From contig DFXY01000018.1 in the NCBI GenBank assembly GCA_002381945.1, positions 1 through 27,158 of the forward strand: 27,158 bases of DNA. The letters are read 5' to 3'. The first letter of the stretch is position 1; each line of letters opens with the position of its first letter. This DNA comes from Bacteriovoracaceae bacterium UBA4096 (GTDB taxonomy: Bacteria; Bdellovibrionota; Bacteriovoracia; Bacteriovoracales; Bacteriovoracaceae). Positions 14,323-22,516 of the stretch are shown here, piece after piece. The notes under the pieces were generated by a model. It saw only the letters and a program-made list of their open reading frames with translations, did not search any database and was not told the origin of the DNA. A program made the position numbers and the translations under genes.

Positions 14323-16536
14323 ATGAAGAAGTTATTTGCTTCCCTCATAAGTCTTCAGCTCATTATTGTTCCAGTATCACTGGCCTCCCAGACTGTTCCC
14401 GCTGATACTCAGTCTTCCTCAACCGCCACTACTAGCACCACTGCCAAGACTCCAGACGAACAAACTTCTAAGCAATACGGACAGGCCGCTCCTGATGCCG
14501 GAACCAATGCCAAGTACGACTCTGAATCACAGAGTTCAGGTGGTTATGATTTTTATGCCAAACAAATTCTCGCCATTTCAACCAGTGTAATCGGTGCAAA
14601 TATTATTGAGCAATGCTCATGGGGAATGAAAGTCCCTTCAATTGTTACCTTCATGGCCGGTTCGCTTGTTTATATTTTATCTGAGTTTGCTGGTGCCAAG
14701 GCCCAGAACGAGAATCACAATAAAAGAATTGAAGATATTAAACTGGTTGAAAGCCAGCTGAAATCCCAGGGTGGAGAAGTTCAAAAAGAAATGATCATGC
14801 AACGTTACCAGGAAGAGGTAGCGACCAAAGAATATCTTGAGAGTCGAAATAAATGGATGATGGCGGTTACTGCAATTTATTGGACGGCCATGGGACTTGC
14901 CATCGCAGAAGAAAGTTCCGGTATCGCGGCAGCTACGGCCATGGGGACTACTACATGTGCAAGCGTAGCAGATAAACTTTCAAAGCCATGTGGTAAGTTT
15001 TATGCTGCTTGCTATGCCATGCACTTTCCAGCTTGTCTGGGAGCAATGCCTACAGGCTGGGCAACAACTCCAGCTAACTTTGCTAATCCTGCCGCCTATA
15101 CGATTTCTCAGGCTACCTGTGCTTCGACGATTCCATATATTAAGGGATGCCTGGATTACACAAATACTTATCACAAAATTGCTTATGCTAATTGTCAGCC
15201 TAAAGCGGGCATCAAAGCAATGTTAATGTCTAAGGCCGTAACCATGGCCTACTCCACTGGACTTACCCGAAATAGTGGTAGTCCAATGGCAAAATATATC
15301 GTGATGCTCTCTGGTCTATTACAGTTCATGGTTCCTTCACTTCAGGCCCTCATCCCTGCGTCTTATAATTATCCTATTCCACGCTCAGTCACTTTTGCTG
15401 TTTCGGCGGCACTGGCCACGGCAATTACCGCCGGCCTGAATCAAAGGATAGCCATCGCTAAAGAGAACATTAAAAAGTTAGATAAGATGGTGGCCCAGTA
15501 TAAATCTGAGACTGATGACGATACTGTTATTGAACACGATAAGCCCAAAGAACAAAATGAAGATCCTTCAAAACAAGATGCGATGAATGGTGAATATAAG
15601 ATGAAGCTCGCAAGTTCCTTCTCTGGTTCAAATGCAGCTGTTAAAAAACTTCCAGAAACAAGAGTAGTTTCAAAAAAACCGGCCTCTACTAAGACTTGTC
15701 TTTCTCAGAATGAAGAGAAGGTAGAGTACTCTGAAAAAGCATGTTCCAATTCCATCCAAGTGACAGGTGCCAGATTTGAGGAAAGCCAGAATAAAGTTCT
15801 GGAAAGTGCCAGTAAGCTTTCTACGGATTTGGCCCAGGCCTTAGCAGATGGTGATTCTAAAAAAGCTGATCTGCTCGCGAGTGATTTAAGTTCAATGGCG
15901 GCCAGTATTAAAGCTGCGACTCAACAACTGCAAGATGAAAGAAATGAAAAATTAAAAGAGCAAGGATTAGAACCTGCTGATTTTGGTAAAGCTGTAGGAG
16001 AACAAATTGCAGTTTTAACTAAGGAATTGGCCGAGGCTTCTAATAAGAATAATATTCAAATTTCTTCTGCTGAAGAAGCAGAAGTCAAAGCAGGGGCTTT
16101 TTTCGTGGCCAATGTTCCAGGTGGAAGCTCTTTACCTGAAAAGAATAAAGAGTCGAGCGGGGACATTAAGCTTAAAGCTAAACCGGCAATAGTAGTGAGC
16201 TCTAAAACCTCAGCTGCAGAAACTGAACAAAAGGGTAATCAGGAATATGACCTAAGCCAATTTGAACCTCCCTTTTCGCCTTCTAAAGATGAGGATCTGA
16301 GAACCACTAACAATCCTTATGGCCTTTCAGATGAAGATCTGAGGGCCGCTAAGGCCAACGGTTATTTTGAGATGAATGAAAGGATGAAATTTCATAAATC
16401 AAAAGAAGAAGGTATTTCTGGACTATCAGATTCCTCGATATTTAAGCAGGTTTCTAACCGTTACTTCATGAATTATTCAAAATTTTTCAATCGCAAGAAC
16501 GCTCAGATACAAGACAAATCACCAGCGGCCCAGTAG
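14323..16536 (+). CDS. Large exported membrane protein, C-terminal RY-motif family, member 1
   Basis: A 737-residue protein of unknown function. A signal peptide (1-21) is followed by a Ser/Thr-rich linker. Two hydrophobic segments (about 78-98 and 105-125, with MAGSLVY) and a charged coiled-coil stretch (128-175) lead to another (178-196), a Cys-rich loop (seven Cys between 212 and 291), and two more hydrophobic stretches (323-347 and 353-371). The rest is polar and helical with a Cys pair (C459, C474). Near the end an acidic DLSQFE region (643-648) precedes the motif IFKQVSNRY at 706-714, which ends 23 residues from the C-terminus. The downstream gene encodes a clear paralog, and two further genes share the end motif. 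No enzyme signature is visible. No ribosome site; the start relies on a probable leaderless message. Confidence 0.7.
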   Translation: MKKLFASLISLQLIIVPVSLASQTVPADTQSSSTATTSTTAKTPDEQTSKQYGQAAPDAGTNAKYDSESQSSGGYDFYAKQILAISTSVIGANIIEQCSWGMKVPSIVTFMAGSLVYILSEFAGAKAQNENHNKRIEDIKLVESQLKSQGGEVQKEMIMQRYQEEVATKEYLESRNKWMMAVTAIYWTAMGLAIAEESSGIAAATAMGTTTCASVADKLSKPCGKFYAACYAMHFPACLGAMPTGWATTPANFANPAAYTISQATCASTIPYIKGCLDYTNTYHKIAYANCQPKAGIKAMLMSKAVTMAYSTGLTRNSGSPMAKYIVMLSGLLQFMVPSLQALIPASYNYPIPRSVTFAVSAALATAITAGLNQRIAIAKENIKKLDKMVAQYKSETDDDTVIEHDKPKEQNEDPSKQDAMNGEYKMKLASSFSGSNAAVKKLPETRVVSKKPASTKTCLSQNEEKVEYSEKACSNSIQVTGARFEESQNKVLESASKLSTDLAQALADGDSKKADLLASDLSSMAASIKAATQQLQDERNEKLKEQGLEPADFGKAVGEQIAVLTKELAEASNKNNIQISSAEEAEVKAGAFFVANVPGGSSLPEKNKESSGDIKLKAKPAIVVSSKTSAAETEQKGNQEYDLSQFEPPFSPSKDEDLRTTNNPYGLSDEDLRAAKANGYFEMNERMKFHKSKEEGISGLSDSSIFKQVSNRYFMNYSKFFNRKNAQIQDKSPAAQ

Positions 16537-16649
16537 AAGCAAATCTTTCCCCATTCTTTTTGAAGAGAACTTTTGTTGGCATAGGAAATTCCATATTTGA
16601 TTCACAATTTCCATTAGTTAGCTCGAAACCCCTTAAACTTCACGAATAT

Positions 16650-16679
16650 TTCGCAGGAATTACCCTCCTAAGTTAAAAT
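16650..16679 (+). promoter_or_regulatory. Promoter with -10 six bases before the ATG
   Basis: TTCGCA (weak -35) and TAAAAT are separated by 18 bases. The -10 box ends six bases before the ATG at 16686, so the transcript would be leaderless. The arrangement is the same as for the paralog at 14323. Confidence 0.5.
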
Positions 16680-16685
16680 AATTCT

Positions 16686-18434
16686 ATGAAAAAATTATTT
16701 GCAACACTTTTGAGTTTACATCTAATCCTTGCTCCAGTGCCCGCTCTCGCAGCTGGTGGTGGTGGCGGTGGAATAGCCAAGCAAATTCTTGGGATTGCCA
16801 ACTCCATTGTGGGTTCCACAGTCATTGTGAAATGTGCAATGGCAAGTATGCAACCTTCATTGATGGTCTATATGGCCGGAAGTTTGGTTTATGTGGCCTC
16901 TGAATTAGCTGGTGGTAATAAGCAGAAAGAACAACAGAAGAAGCAGAGTCAAAGCCTGGATAGTTTGAAGGCCAATATGACTGAAGGTGGAGACTACCAA
17001 AAAGGTGCAATCGATGCCCAGCTAAAGGATGAAAAAGATAAGCTTGAAGTTATCCAGGGGCGTCGTAAGTGGATGATGGCGACAAAGGCCATTTATGCAA
17101 CAGCAACAGCTCTTGCTATATACGAATGGATTAGACAATTTCCACCACCGCCAGCAGGAATAGGGCAGGGGATTCCGGATATTGGTGCTTGCTCTCCCAA
17201 TCCCGCTGCTAATATGCCTATTACTGCGGCCATTGCTCTGGCGTACTCAGGAATCAGTGCTTATGCCAGTAGCGGAGTCATGGGAGTAGCTAGTACGATG
17301 GCCGTGGCCGCAGCTGACTTTGTTTTTAAATTAGGAATTGGGGCCACTGTTGCTGACATGACGATGACTGCTTTAAATACGGCCTTGGGAAGGGTTGCTG
17401 TCTTTGCTGCCGCAACTGCCCTGGTTATGGTTGTCGATGGTGAACTTGCTAAAGAAGAGAGTGAAACTAAAAAACGCATTGCTGACTTGGAAAAAGTAAA
17501 AGATCAGTTTTATGAACAGACTGGCTCTGGAACGAAGTTGGCCGAAGGATCATCTAACTCCGACATGGGTGCTGATCTCCAAAATGGTAAAGATAAAGAT
17601 AAAAGTAAGTATGAGTTAAAAACTCTTGCTGATGGGAAAAATCAAAAAAGAAAATGTTTCTCAACAGCTAAAAATGCCACTCAATATGGCGAAGAATCTT
17701 GTGCCAGTCCTTTAAAACTAACCCGTCCTAATATGGATCCTAAATTTAGTGTTCCAACTCTTGTTGCCGCTGCCAATACTTCAACTGATTTAGGTCAGGC
17801 GATTGCAAACGGTGATATGGCAGCTGCTGATGTGGAAGCAGGAAAGCTTGCGGCCATGGCAGGACGTATTGATGCTGTTAGAGACAACATGATGAAGAAG
17901 CTTAATAGTGACTTAAAAGCACAAGGGCAAAAACCAATTAGTATTGAAGACACACTTAGCACTCAGTTATCGGCCTTTAATAAAGCCCTCAACGAAAAGA
18001 AACCAGGTTCAGGAAACTACACTATGGATGACCTCGGTTTTGGTAAAGGTTCTAATGCTGGAAAAGCTGAAGTATCAGCACCAGATCTCGCTTCGACTAA
18101 AGATGGTACCCAGGGTATAAACCCTATTTCTGCAGCACCTGCTGGTTCCGAGGTCCCAGGTGCGGTGGCCGCAGATCTTAGTCAGTTCGAAAATGTCACA
18201 GAAGATGCATTAAGTGAGGATGCACTAGGAGAATATCCATTTGAAAGTCAGAACGTCGCTCGCTTAGGTAGTGGTTCGGATGATGATAAGTCAGCTAGTG
18301 GTGAAGAGATTTCCAAAGAACGTGATGTCTCTATCTTTAAGCAAGTATCTAATCGTTATCTTTTAAACTATACGAAGATCTTCCAGCGAAAAGAGATTAA
18401 GGCCCCTATGGCCGAAGCCCAGGGTGCTCAATAA
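16686..18434 (+). CDS. Large exported membrane protein, C-terminal RY-motif family, member 2
   Basis: A 582-residue paralog of member 1. Signal peptide 1-22 (MKKLFA start as in member 1), a hydrophobic pair with AKQILG (31-36) and MAGSLVYV (63-70), a charged helix (78-127), then RRKWMMATKAIYA matching NKWMMAVTAIYW of member 1. Further hydrophobic Ala/Gly-rich stretches run at 178-250. The Cys-rich loop of member 1 is replaced by a Pro-rich turn (FPPPPAG). A Cys pair (C324, C339) and a helical module with NGDMAAAD (375-382) also recur in member 1 as DGDSKKAD. DLSQFE is at 497-502. The shared end motif IFKQVSNRY is at 550-558, 24 residues from the C-terminus. Function unknown; own predicted promoter and terminator. 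Confidence 0.7.
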   Translation: MKKLFATLLSLHLILAPVPALAAGGGGGGIAKQILGIANSIVGSTVIVKCAMASMQPSLMVYMAGSLVYVASELAGGNKQKEQQKKQSQSLDSLKANMTEGGDYQKGAIDAQLKDEKDKLEVIQGRRKWMMATKAIYATATALAIYEWIRQFPPPPAGIGQGIPDIGACSPNPAANMPITAAIALAYSGISAYASSGVMGVASTMAVAAADFVFKLGIGATVADMTMTALNTALGRVAVFAAATALVMVVDGELAKEESETKKRIADLEKVKDQFYEQTGSGTKLAEGSSNSDMGADLQNGKDKDKSKYELKTLADGKNQKRKCFSTAKNATQYGEESCASPLKLTRPNMDPKFSVPTLVAAANTSTDLGQAIANGDMAAADVEAGKLAAMAGRIDAVRDNMMKKLNSDLKAQGQKPISIEDTLSTQLSAFNKALNEKKPGSGNYTMDDLGFGKGSNAGKAEVSAPDLASTKDGTQGINPISAAPAGSEVPGAVAADLSQFENVTEDALSEDALGEYPFESQNVARLGSGSDDDKSASGEEISKERDVSIFKQVSNRYLLNYTKIFQRKEIKAPMAEAQGAQ

Positions 18435-18458
18435 AAAACTGCCAATATTGTAAGTCAC

Positions 18459-18487
18459 AAAAAGGCCCCGTTTATCGGGGCTTTTTT
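18459..18487 (+). terminator. Intrinsic terminator after RY-motif family member 2
   Basis: aaaaggccccg pairs with cggggctttt (one G-T pair) around a five-base loop and ends in six T, about 25 bases past the stop. Confidence 0.9.
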
Positions 18488-18617
18488 GTTTTAGGTAGTT
18501 GAAATTATTAGGGATAAAGACTGCAGAGAAGGCTTCAAAAAGGGTTCTCACTTATAATTAAATCAAGATTTTAAAGAATCATCCGACAAGGTTGATAAGT
18601 TAATAAGAGAGACTTTT

Positions 18618-20171
18618 ATGAATATGAAAACTCTGGCCGTTCTTGTTTTGATGGGATTGTCGCTTTCGGCGGTGGCGGAAGAATCATTAGATAATCAACT
18701 CAAAACAGAGGAGTTAATTGCGCGCAGGCGTGAAAACCAAGCAGCGGCAGAGGCTGCTGCAAACGCACAAAAAGCTCAACAAGCAGCCGCCGGAAATTTT
18801 GAAACGGGCGATATATTCAACGATTGTGAAAAGGCCAGTCAACTTCCCAAAGATGCTAACAATCCAGCTTTAACTGCAAAGTCTAAAGAATGTACTGATC
18901 TCAAAAAATTAGCAGGTCAGGAGAAATTTGCACCAATTGCTAACTCTAAAGACTTTACTGTTCAATCTGCGGATAAAACGATTACCTGTAAAAAGCCGCA
19001 GCCGTACACCTTTGATTATGAACAATGTGAAAATGCCGTTGCCGCTTACAACGTTGTAGTAACTGCTGAAATGGCAATGAATGAAACTCAGAAAATCCGT
19101 ACTGATGTGAAGAATAATAATATTCAAGCCGATGCCAGCAAACAAGCTGCTTCCGGAGATTCTCAAACTGCCGCACTTGATGCCGGTATTCAAAGTAATA
19201 AGCATCAAAAACAAATTCAAGGTGAAAAAGTGGCAGCTTACTCTCTCGCTGTGGCAGCTCTCGTAAATGCTTACCGCCAAATTCCAACGAAGAGTGATGC
19301 GCTTAATGCCTGTGGTGGTAATCCATGTTTACCGACCTATCAAACTCACGAAAAAAGTATCCTGGCAAATCAAAGCGCCAAGGCCGCTTTAGTCGTGGCC
19401 ATATCTACCTTCACCGCTAAAGGTATCGCTGCCGGTATTAAAATGGGTCAGTATGATAATGCTGCCAAACAAATTGAAAAAGCTAAGGCGCCTTATGAAG
19501 AAGAAGGCGATGACATAATGATGGAGCGTTGTACATTTAATCCCACTGATCCTCTTTGTCTTAAACCAGGGCAACGAGTGGCAGGATCTCAGTATAAGAG
19601 TGGAGAATTCACACTCGGTGGAGATGGATTGGGTAATGCTTTCAATATGACTCCTGACTCCGATGTCCCTGTAGAGTTAGGTGCTGAAACAAATTTAGAT
19701 GGTGAAACTGTTGCTTCGATTAATTCTCCTTTTGTTGATGATGCAAAAGAAGCGATGGACATTGTTAATCCAGCAGGAGCTGCACAAATGCAGGCCGGCG
19801 GTCCAGGAGCTGGTTCAGGTGGCGGTGGAGCTGGTGGTGGTCTAGGTGGAGGTGGGGCTTCGCTTGGTGGTGATCTGGCCGGAACTGACAAAGATGCTAA
19901 TAAAGAGGCAAATATTAAGGCCAATCAGATTTCAGGGAAATATAATGCTGCCGGAGGCGGAGGGTATACAGGTGTTAAAGGCAGTAAAAAAGATAATGCC
20001 AATCCATTTGCAAGCTTATTTGATGCTAAATCAAATGGCGGAATAGAAGAGGATCGATCAATCGCCTCGGAAGATATAAATGGTGCCTCATCTGGTTTAT
20101 TCCAGAAGATCTCTAAACGTTATGGACAAATTCAAGCAGATAAAAGGATTGAGGCCAAAAATCTCGAATAG
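18618..20171 (+). CDS. Exported protein, C-terminal RY-motif family, member 3
   Basis: A 517-residue protein. Signal peptide 1-20 (SAVA-EE). An Ala/Gln-rich helical stretch (25-58) follows, then a domain with four Cys (C70, C92, C124, C137). Two moderately hydrophobic Ala-rich stretches (204-219 and 252-274) lie where members 1 and 2 have membrane segments. A Cys pair (C305, C314), an acidic region, a pure Gly-rich linker (394-418) and a Gly/Lys-rich tail lead to the motif LFQKISKRY at 494-502, which ends 15 residues from the C-terminus. It is less similar to members 1 and 2 than they are to each other. It has a normal ribosome site (AAGAGAG, six bases before ATG). The following thioesterase gene starts two bases after its stop. 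Function unknown. Confidence 0.68.
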   Translation: MNMKTLAVLVLMGLSLSAVAEESLDNQLKTEELIARRRENQAAAEAAANAQKAQQAAAGNFETGDIFNDCEKASQLPKDANNPALTAKSKECTDLKKLAGQEKFAPIANSKDFTVQSADKTITCKKPQPYTFDYEQCENAVAAYNVVVTAEMAMNETQKIRTDVKNNNIQADASKQAASGDSQTAALDAGIQSNKHQKQIQGEKVAAYSLAVAALVNAYRQIPTKSDALNACGGNPCLPTYQTHEKSILANQSAKAALVVAISTFTAKGIAAGIKMGQYDNAAKQIEKAKAPYEEEGDDIMMERCTFNPTDPLCLKPGQRVAGSQYKSGEFTLGGDGLGNAFNMTPDSDVPVELGAETNLDGETVASINSPFVDDAKEAMDIVNPAGAAQMQAGGPGAGSGGGGAGGGLGGGGASLGGDLAGTDKDANKEANIKANQISGKYNAAGGGGYTGVKGSKKDNANPFASLFDAKSNGGIEEDRSIASEDINGASSGLFQKISKRYGQIQADKRIEAKNLE

Positions 20172-20173
20172 AA

Positions 20174-20587
20174 ATGAACGAAAATACTATATTTGAATAC
20201 GAAGTGCTCATCAGAGAAATGCACCTCGATAGTTTTGGACATGTTAACAACGCGGCTTACGTCATGCTCTATGAAGAGGCCCGTTGGGATTTTATTACTA
20301 AAAATGGTTTTGGTTTGGATTATGTTATTGAGCATCAAGTAGGGCCGGTTATCCTGGACCTCAAGGTGCGCTTTAAGCGTGAATTAAAAAATCGAGAAAC
20401 GATCAAAATAACTTCGAGAACTGTTGAAATAGTAAGCCCGAAAATTATGGTCCTTGAGCAGTTGATGCTTAAGTCTGACGGAAAGGTTGCTTCTGAAGCT
20501 TCATTTACAGTCGGTTTTTTTGATATGAAGGCAAGGAAGTTAATTGATGCGAGTCCTGAATGGCTTAAAGCTGTAGGTATAAAATAA
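20174..20587 (+). CDS. Hotdog-fold acyl-CoA thioesterase (4HBT/YbgC-like)
   Basis: A 137-residue cytoplasmic enzyme of the 4-hydroxybenzoyl-CoA thioesterase group. The N-terminal motif LDSFGHVNNAAYVMLYEEAR (18-37) holds the usual Asp or His-Asn active-site region, and GPVILDLKVRFKREL gives the central hotdog strands. Such enzymes hydrolyse acyl-CoA or acyl-ACP thioesters; YbgC itself belongs to the Tol-Pal region in other bacteria, but no tol gene is here. Its ATG lies two bases after the stop of RY-motif family member 3, so expression is coupled to that gene. There is no separate ribosome site other than weak purines within the upstream gene. A bidirectional terminator follows immediately. 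Confidence 0.82.
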   Translation: MNENTIFEYEVLIREMHLDSFGHVNNAAYVMLYEEARWDFITKNGFGLDYVIEHQVGPVILDLKVRFKRELKNRETIKITSRTVEIVSPKIMVLEQLMLKSDGKVASEASFTVGFFDMKARKLIDASPEWLKAVGIK

Positions 20588-20611
20588 AAAGGGCCTCTTT
20601 CGAGGCCCTTT
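20588..20611. terminator. Bidirectional intrinsic terminator
   Basis: aaagggcctc and gaggcccttt flank a tttc loop. The minus-strand reading ends in TTTTTATTTT, a good U-tract; the plus-strand reading has only three T. It separates the converging thioesterase and Tyr-rich protein genes and resembles the terminator at 62-89 in loop and stem. Confidence 0.85.
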
Positions 20612-20615
20612 CTCA

Positions 20616-21620
20616 TTAATCTATTGTGACTTCATTCTCATAAGTTGGTTGGGAATAATCAAAACCGTATTCTCGGTAAGTCTCTGAACAGAAATATCGA
20701 TAGTCACCCATTTGAGCATTCAGACGATCTCTTTCGATAGAACAGGAGTCGTAACCCTGACTACAAATTTGATTCCAGTAGGTTTGAGTTACCCGATGAT
20801 CGTATTGATCAACAAGCTGATAATTACAATAATCGGCCGTTGAATAGCGGTTACGGTAACCATTGTAGACGTAGTAGGGATAGTTATCGATTGTCCAATA
20901 GCCATTGGTGTAACCAGCGGCCGGATAGAAAATCCAGTGGGCATAGATGTAAGTCGGAAAGCTACGATAAACATAGTTATACCAGTCATAAGAGCGGTAG
21001 TAACGAGCTGTATGATAGTAAGGCGTTCTATATGGAGCGTGGTAGTAATGATTATAACGAACTGGAGTATAACCAATAGGTCTATGATAATAGCGCGTGC
21101 CATAGTGAGTTCTTATTGGACGATGATGAGTGCGGCCATATCTCGGATTTGCCGGACGATTGTAGCGCCGGCCTGGTACACGGTAATCAGGAGTTGATGG
21201 GCGTGGTGTGTACCTTGGACTATTTGGTCTGTGTGGTTGATTAGGACGAGGACGATAAGTTGTATTAGACCCTGGGCGAGGATTTGGGTTATAGCGTGGC
21301 CCGTTTGGTCGATTCGGACGATTAGGGCGGTAAGTTGTATTCTGGCCAGGACGTGGACCATTAGGTCTATTTGGTCGGTAATCGCCATGTCCTGTTCCTG
21401 GACGGTTAGGCCGGTAATTGCCATTGGACGGTCTAGATGGAGGCGGTCGACGGTCATGGTTACGATTGGGATTGTAATGTCCTCGGCCTGGACCTGGTCT
21501 GGAAGGATTGTGGTTTCCTCCGCGATTTGGATTATAGCGACGTCCGCGCTCCTGTGCTGAGACATCTTGACCTACAATAAGTGTAGATAACAAGAAAAAG
21601 ATGGCCGTTAAGATTTTCAT
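20616..21620 (-). CDS. Secreted Arg/Pro/Asn-rich and Tyr-rich repetitive protein
   Basis: A 334-residue exported protein. A signal peptide (1-23, ending VSAQ) is followed by about 125 residues of Arg, Pro, Asn and Gly in imperfect repeats built on YRPNRPNGPR. The next 110 residues are rich in Tyr, His and Arg (GTRYYHRP, YNHYYHAP, YYHTARYY). The C-terminal 70 residues look folded and contain four Cys (C265, C286, C293, C311). The strongly basic first half and Tyr-rich middle suggest an extracellular structural, adhesive or polymer-binding protein, but I recognise no family. ATG 21620 is preferred: GGAG lies eight bases upstream and the signal peptide starts there, while an upstream in-frame ATG at 21656 lacks both. 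Confidence 0.68.
   Translation of the reverse strand: MKILTAIFFLLSTLIVGQDVSAQERGRRYNPNRGGNHNPSRPGPGRGHYNPNRNHDRRPPPSRPSNGNYRPNRPGTGHGDYRPNRPNGPRPGQNTTYRPNRPNRPNGPRYNPNPRPGSNTTYRPRPNQPHRPNSPRYTPRPSTPDYRVPGRRYNRPANPRYGRTHHRPIRTHYGTRYYHRPIGYTPVRYNHYYHAPYRTPYYHTARYYRSYDWYNYVYRSFPTYIYAHWIFYPAAGYTNGYWTIDNYPYYVYNGYRNRYSTADYCNYQLVDQYDHRVTQTYWNQICSQGYDSCSIERDRLNAQMGDYRYFCSETYREYGFDYSQPTYENEVTID
21246..21419 (-). repeat. Imperfect tandem repeats coding YRPNRPN units
   Basis: This stretch encodes residues 68-125 of the secreted repetitive protein and contains repeated copies of a segment coding YRPNRP with variable Asn/Gly/Pro spacers, twice followed by (Q/S)NTTYRP. DNA copies are related but not identical, as expected for old internal duplications under selection for composition. 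Confidence 0.6.
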
Positions 21621-21835
21621 GAGGTTTCTCCATTCATGATTAATTATCAATTTCAAAAACTTACCGATTAAAAATGATTAATTGAATGAGATTTTACTTA
21701 CAGCGTTGATTGACGACGTGGCATCTCTCTAAGCCAATAGAAATATTAATGAAATAAGGAGCTTAATTTTTCTAAAGCAAGAAGCCTAACTTCTTTGATA
21801 ATTAAAGTGGGGTCAGAATGACTCTAAAATAGAAC

Positions 21836-22516
21836 CTAGGGTAAATCGATATTAAGAAAAAAACGCTGATAGAGTTCATGAGCATGTTCAAGAAGAACAT
21901 TCTTGAGAAGAATATCATTCTCCTCAATATTTTTTTTAAATAAAGAAAAAGTATAATTTTCCATAAAACGTCTTGAAAGTGAATAGTAACTGAGGTGCCA
22001 TCTCTCAGGTGCCACACCACCTCGATCAGTGGCGTACGGACGATAAAATCCATAGGCCCCTTTATTTTCAATTTTAGCATCTAACCATTCGTGAAGCTTA
22101 GCTGAGGGACCATTACCAATTGTTTCCGAGGGGACGAGTTGAACTGATTCCATTGTCTGCGTATTTCCATCATAAATATCAATATCTGTTCCCCAGTGAT
22201 GTCTTGAGCTGCCCGGAATGGCCGACCACCTTGAGATTGCAAACACAATTTCAGTCGAGGAGAGTCCATCAAATGGAAGAGGCCGTTCTTGATCATCCAA
22301 GAGCTGTCTTTCGCCGGAAGCTTTTGAATTCCAGATTTTCAATTGACGTTCAAAATCTCGAAAAGCACTGATGATTTTTAGATCAAATCCATCGGCCGCT
22401 GCATCTTTTTGGAGCCTCAGGAAATCATAAAGCATTTGTTTGTGTATTAAAAACTTAGTGCCCTCAAGGGGCACCAAGTGTTCAGTCGTTTTTCCTGTCA
22501 GTATCTCAATGTTCAT
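21836..22516 (-). CDS. M15 family D,D-carboxypeptidase-like protein (VanY/DacY type)
   Basis: A 226-residue zinc peptidase of the M15B type, which removes the terminal D-Ala from peptidoglycan stem peptides. Motifs present are ISAFRDFERQ (about 49-58), SRHHWGTDIDIYD with His and Asp zinc ligands, and ERWHLSYY with the catalytic Glu and third zinc His. I see no signal peptide, so export is unclear; the substrate might be recycled wall peptides or reached by another route. Its ATG overlaps the stop of RY-motif family member 4 by four bases (ATGA), so it is translated with that exported protein. Downstream, to 21621, a small hairpin (21779-21795) may end the transcript. Confidence 0.85.
   Translation of the reverse strand: MNIEILTGKTTEHLVPLEGTKFLIHKQMLYDFLRLQKDAAADGFDLKIISAFRDFERQLKIWNSKASGERQLLDDQERPLPFDGLSSTEIVFAISRWSAIPGSSRHHWGTDIDIYDGNTQTMESVQLVPSETIGNGPSAKLHEWLDAKIENKGAYGFYRPYATDRGGVAPERWHLSYYSLSRRFMENYTFSLFKKNIEENDILLKNVLLEHAHELYQRFFLNIDLP

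Noticed and set aside
16537..16685. A terminator between RY-motif family members 1 and 2
   Set aside because: No GC-rich stem followed by a T run is visible, so read-through from member 1 into member 2 is possible in spite of the predicted second promoter.
19589..19924. Minus-strand open frame opposite the glycine-rich linker of RY-motif family member 3
   Set aside because: Its Pro/Ala runs are the complement of the Gly codons; it is a composition artefact.
21113..21565. Long open frames on both strands over the Arg/Pro/Asn-rich gene (for example 21113-21565 minus and 21231-21560 plus)
   Set aside because: They are frame shadows of a low-complexity repeat; they have biased, nonsensical composition, no ribosome site and no recognisable domain, while the 20616-21620 frame has a signal peptide and a folded-looking C-terminus.
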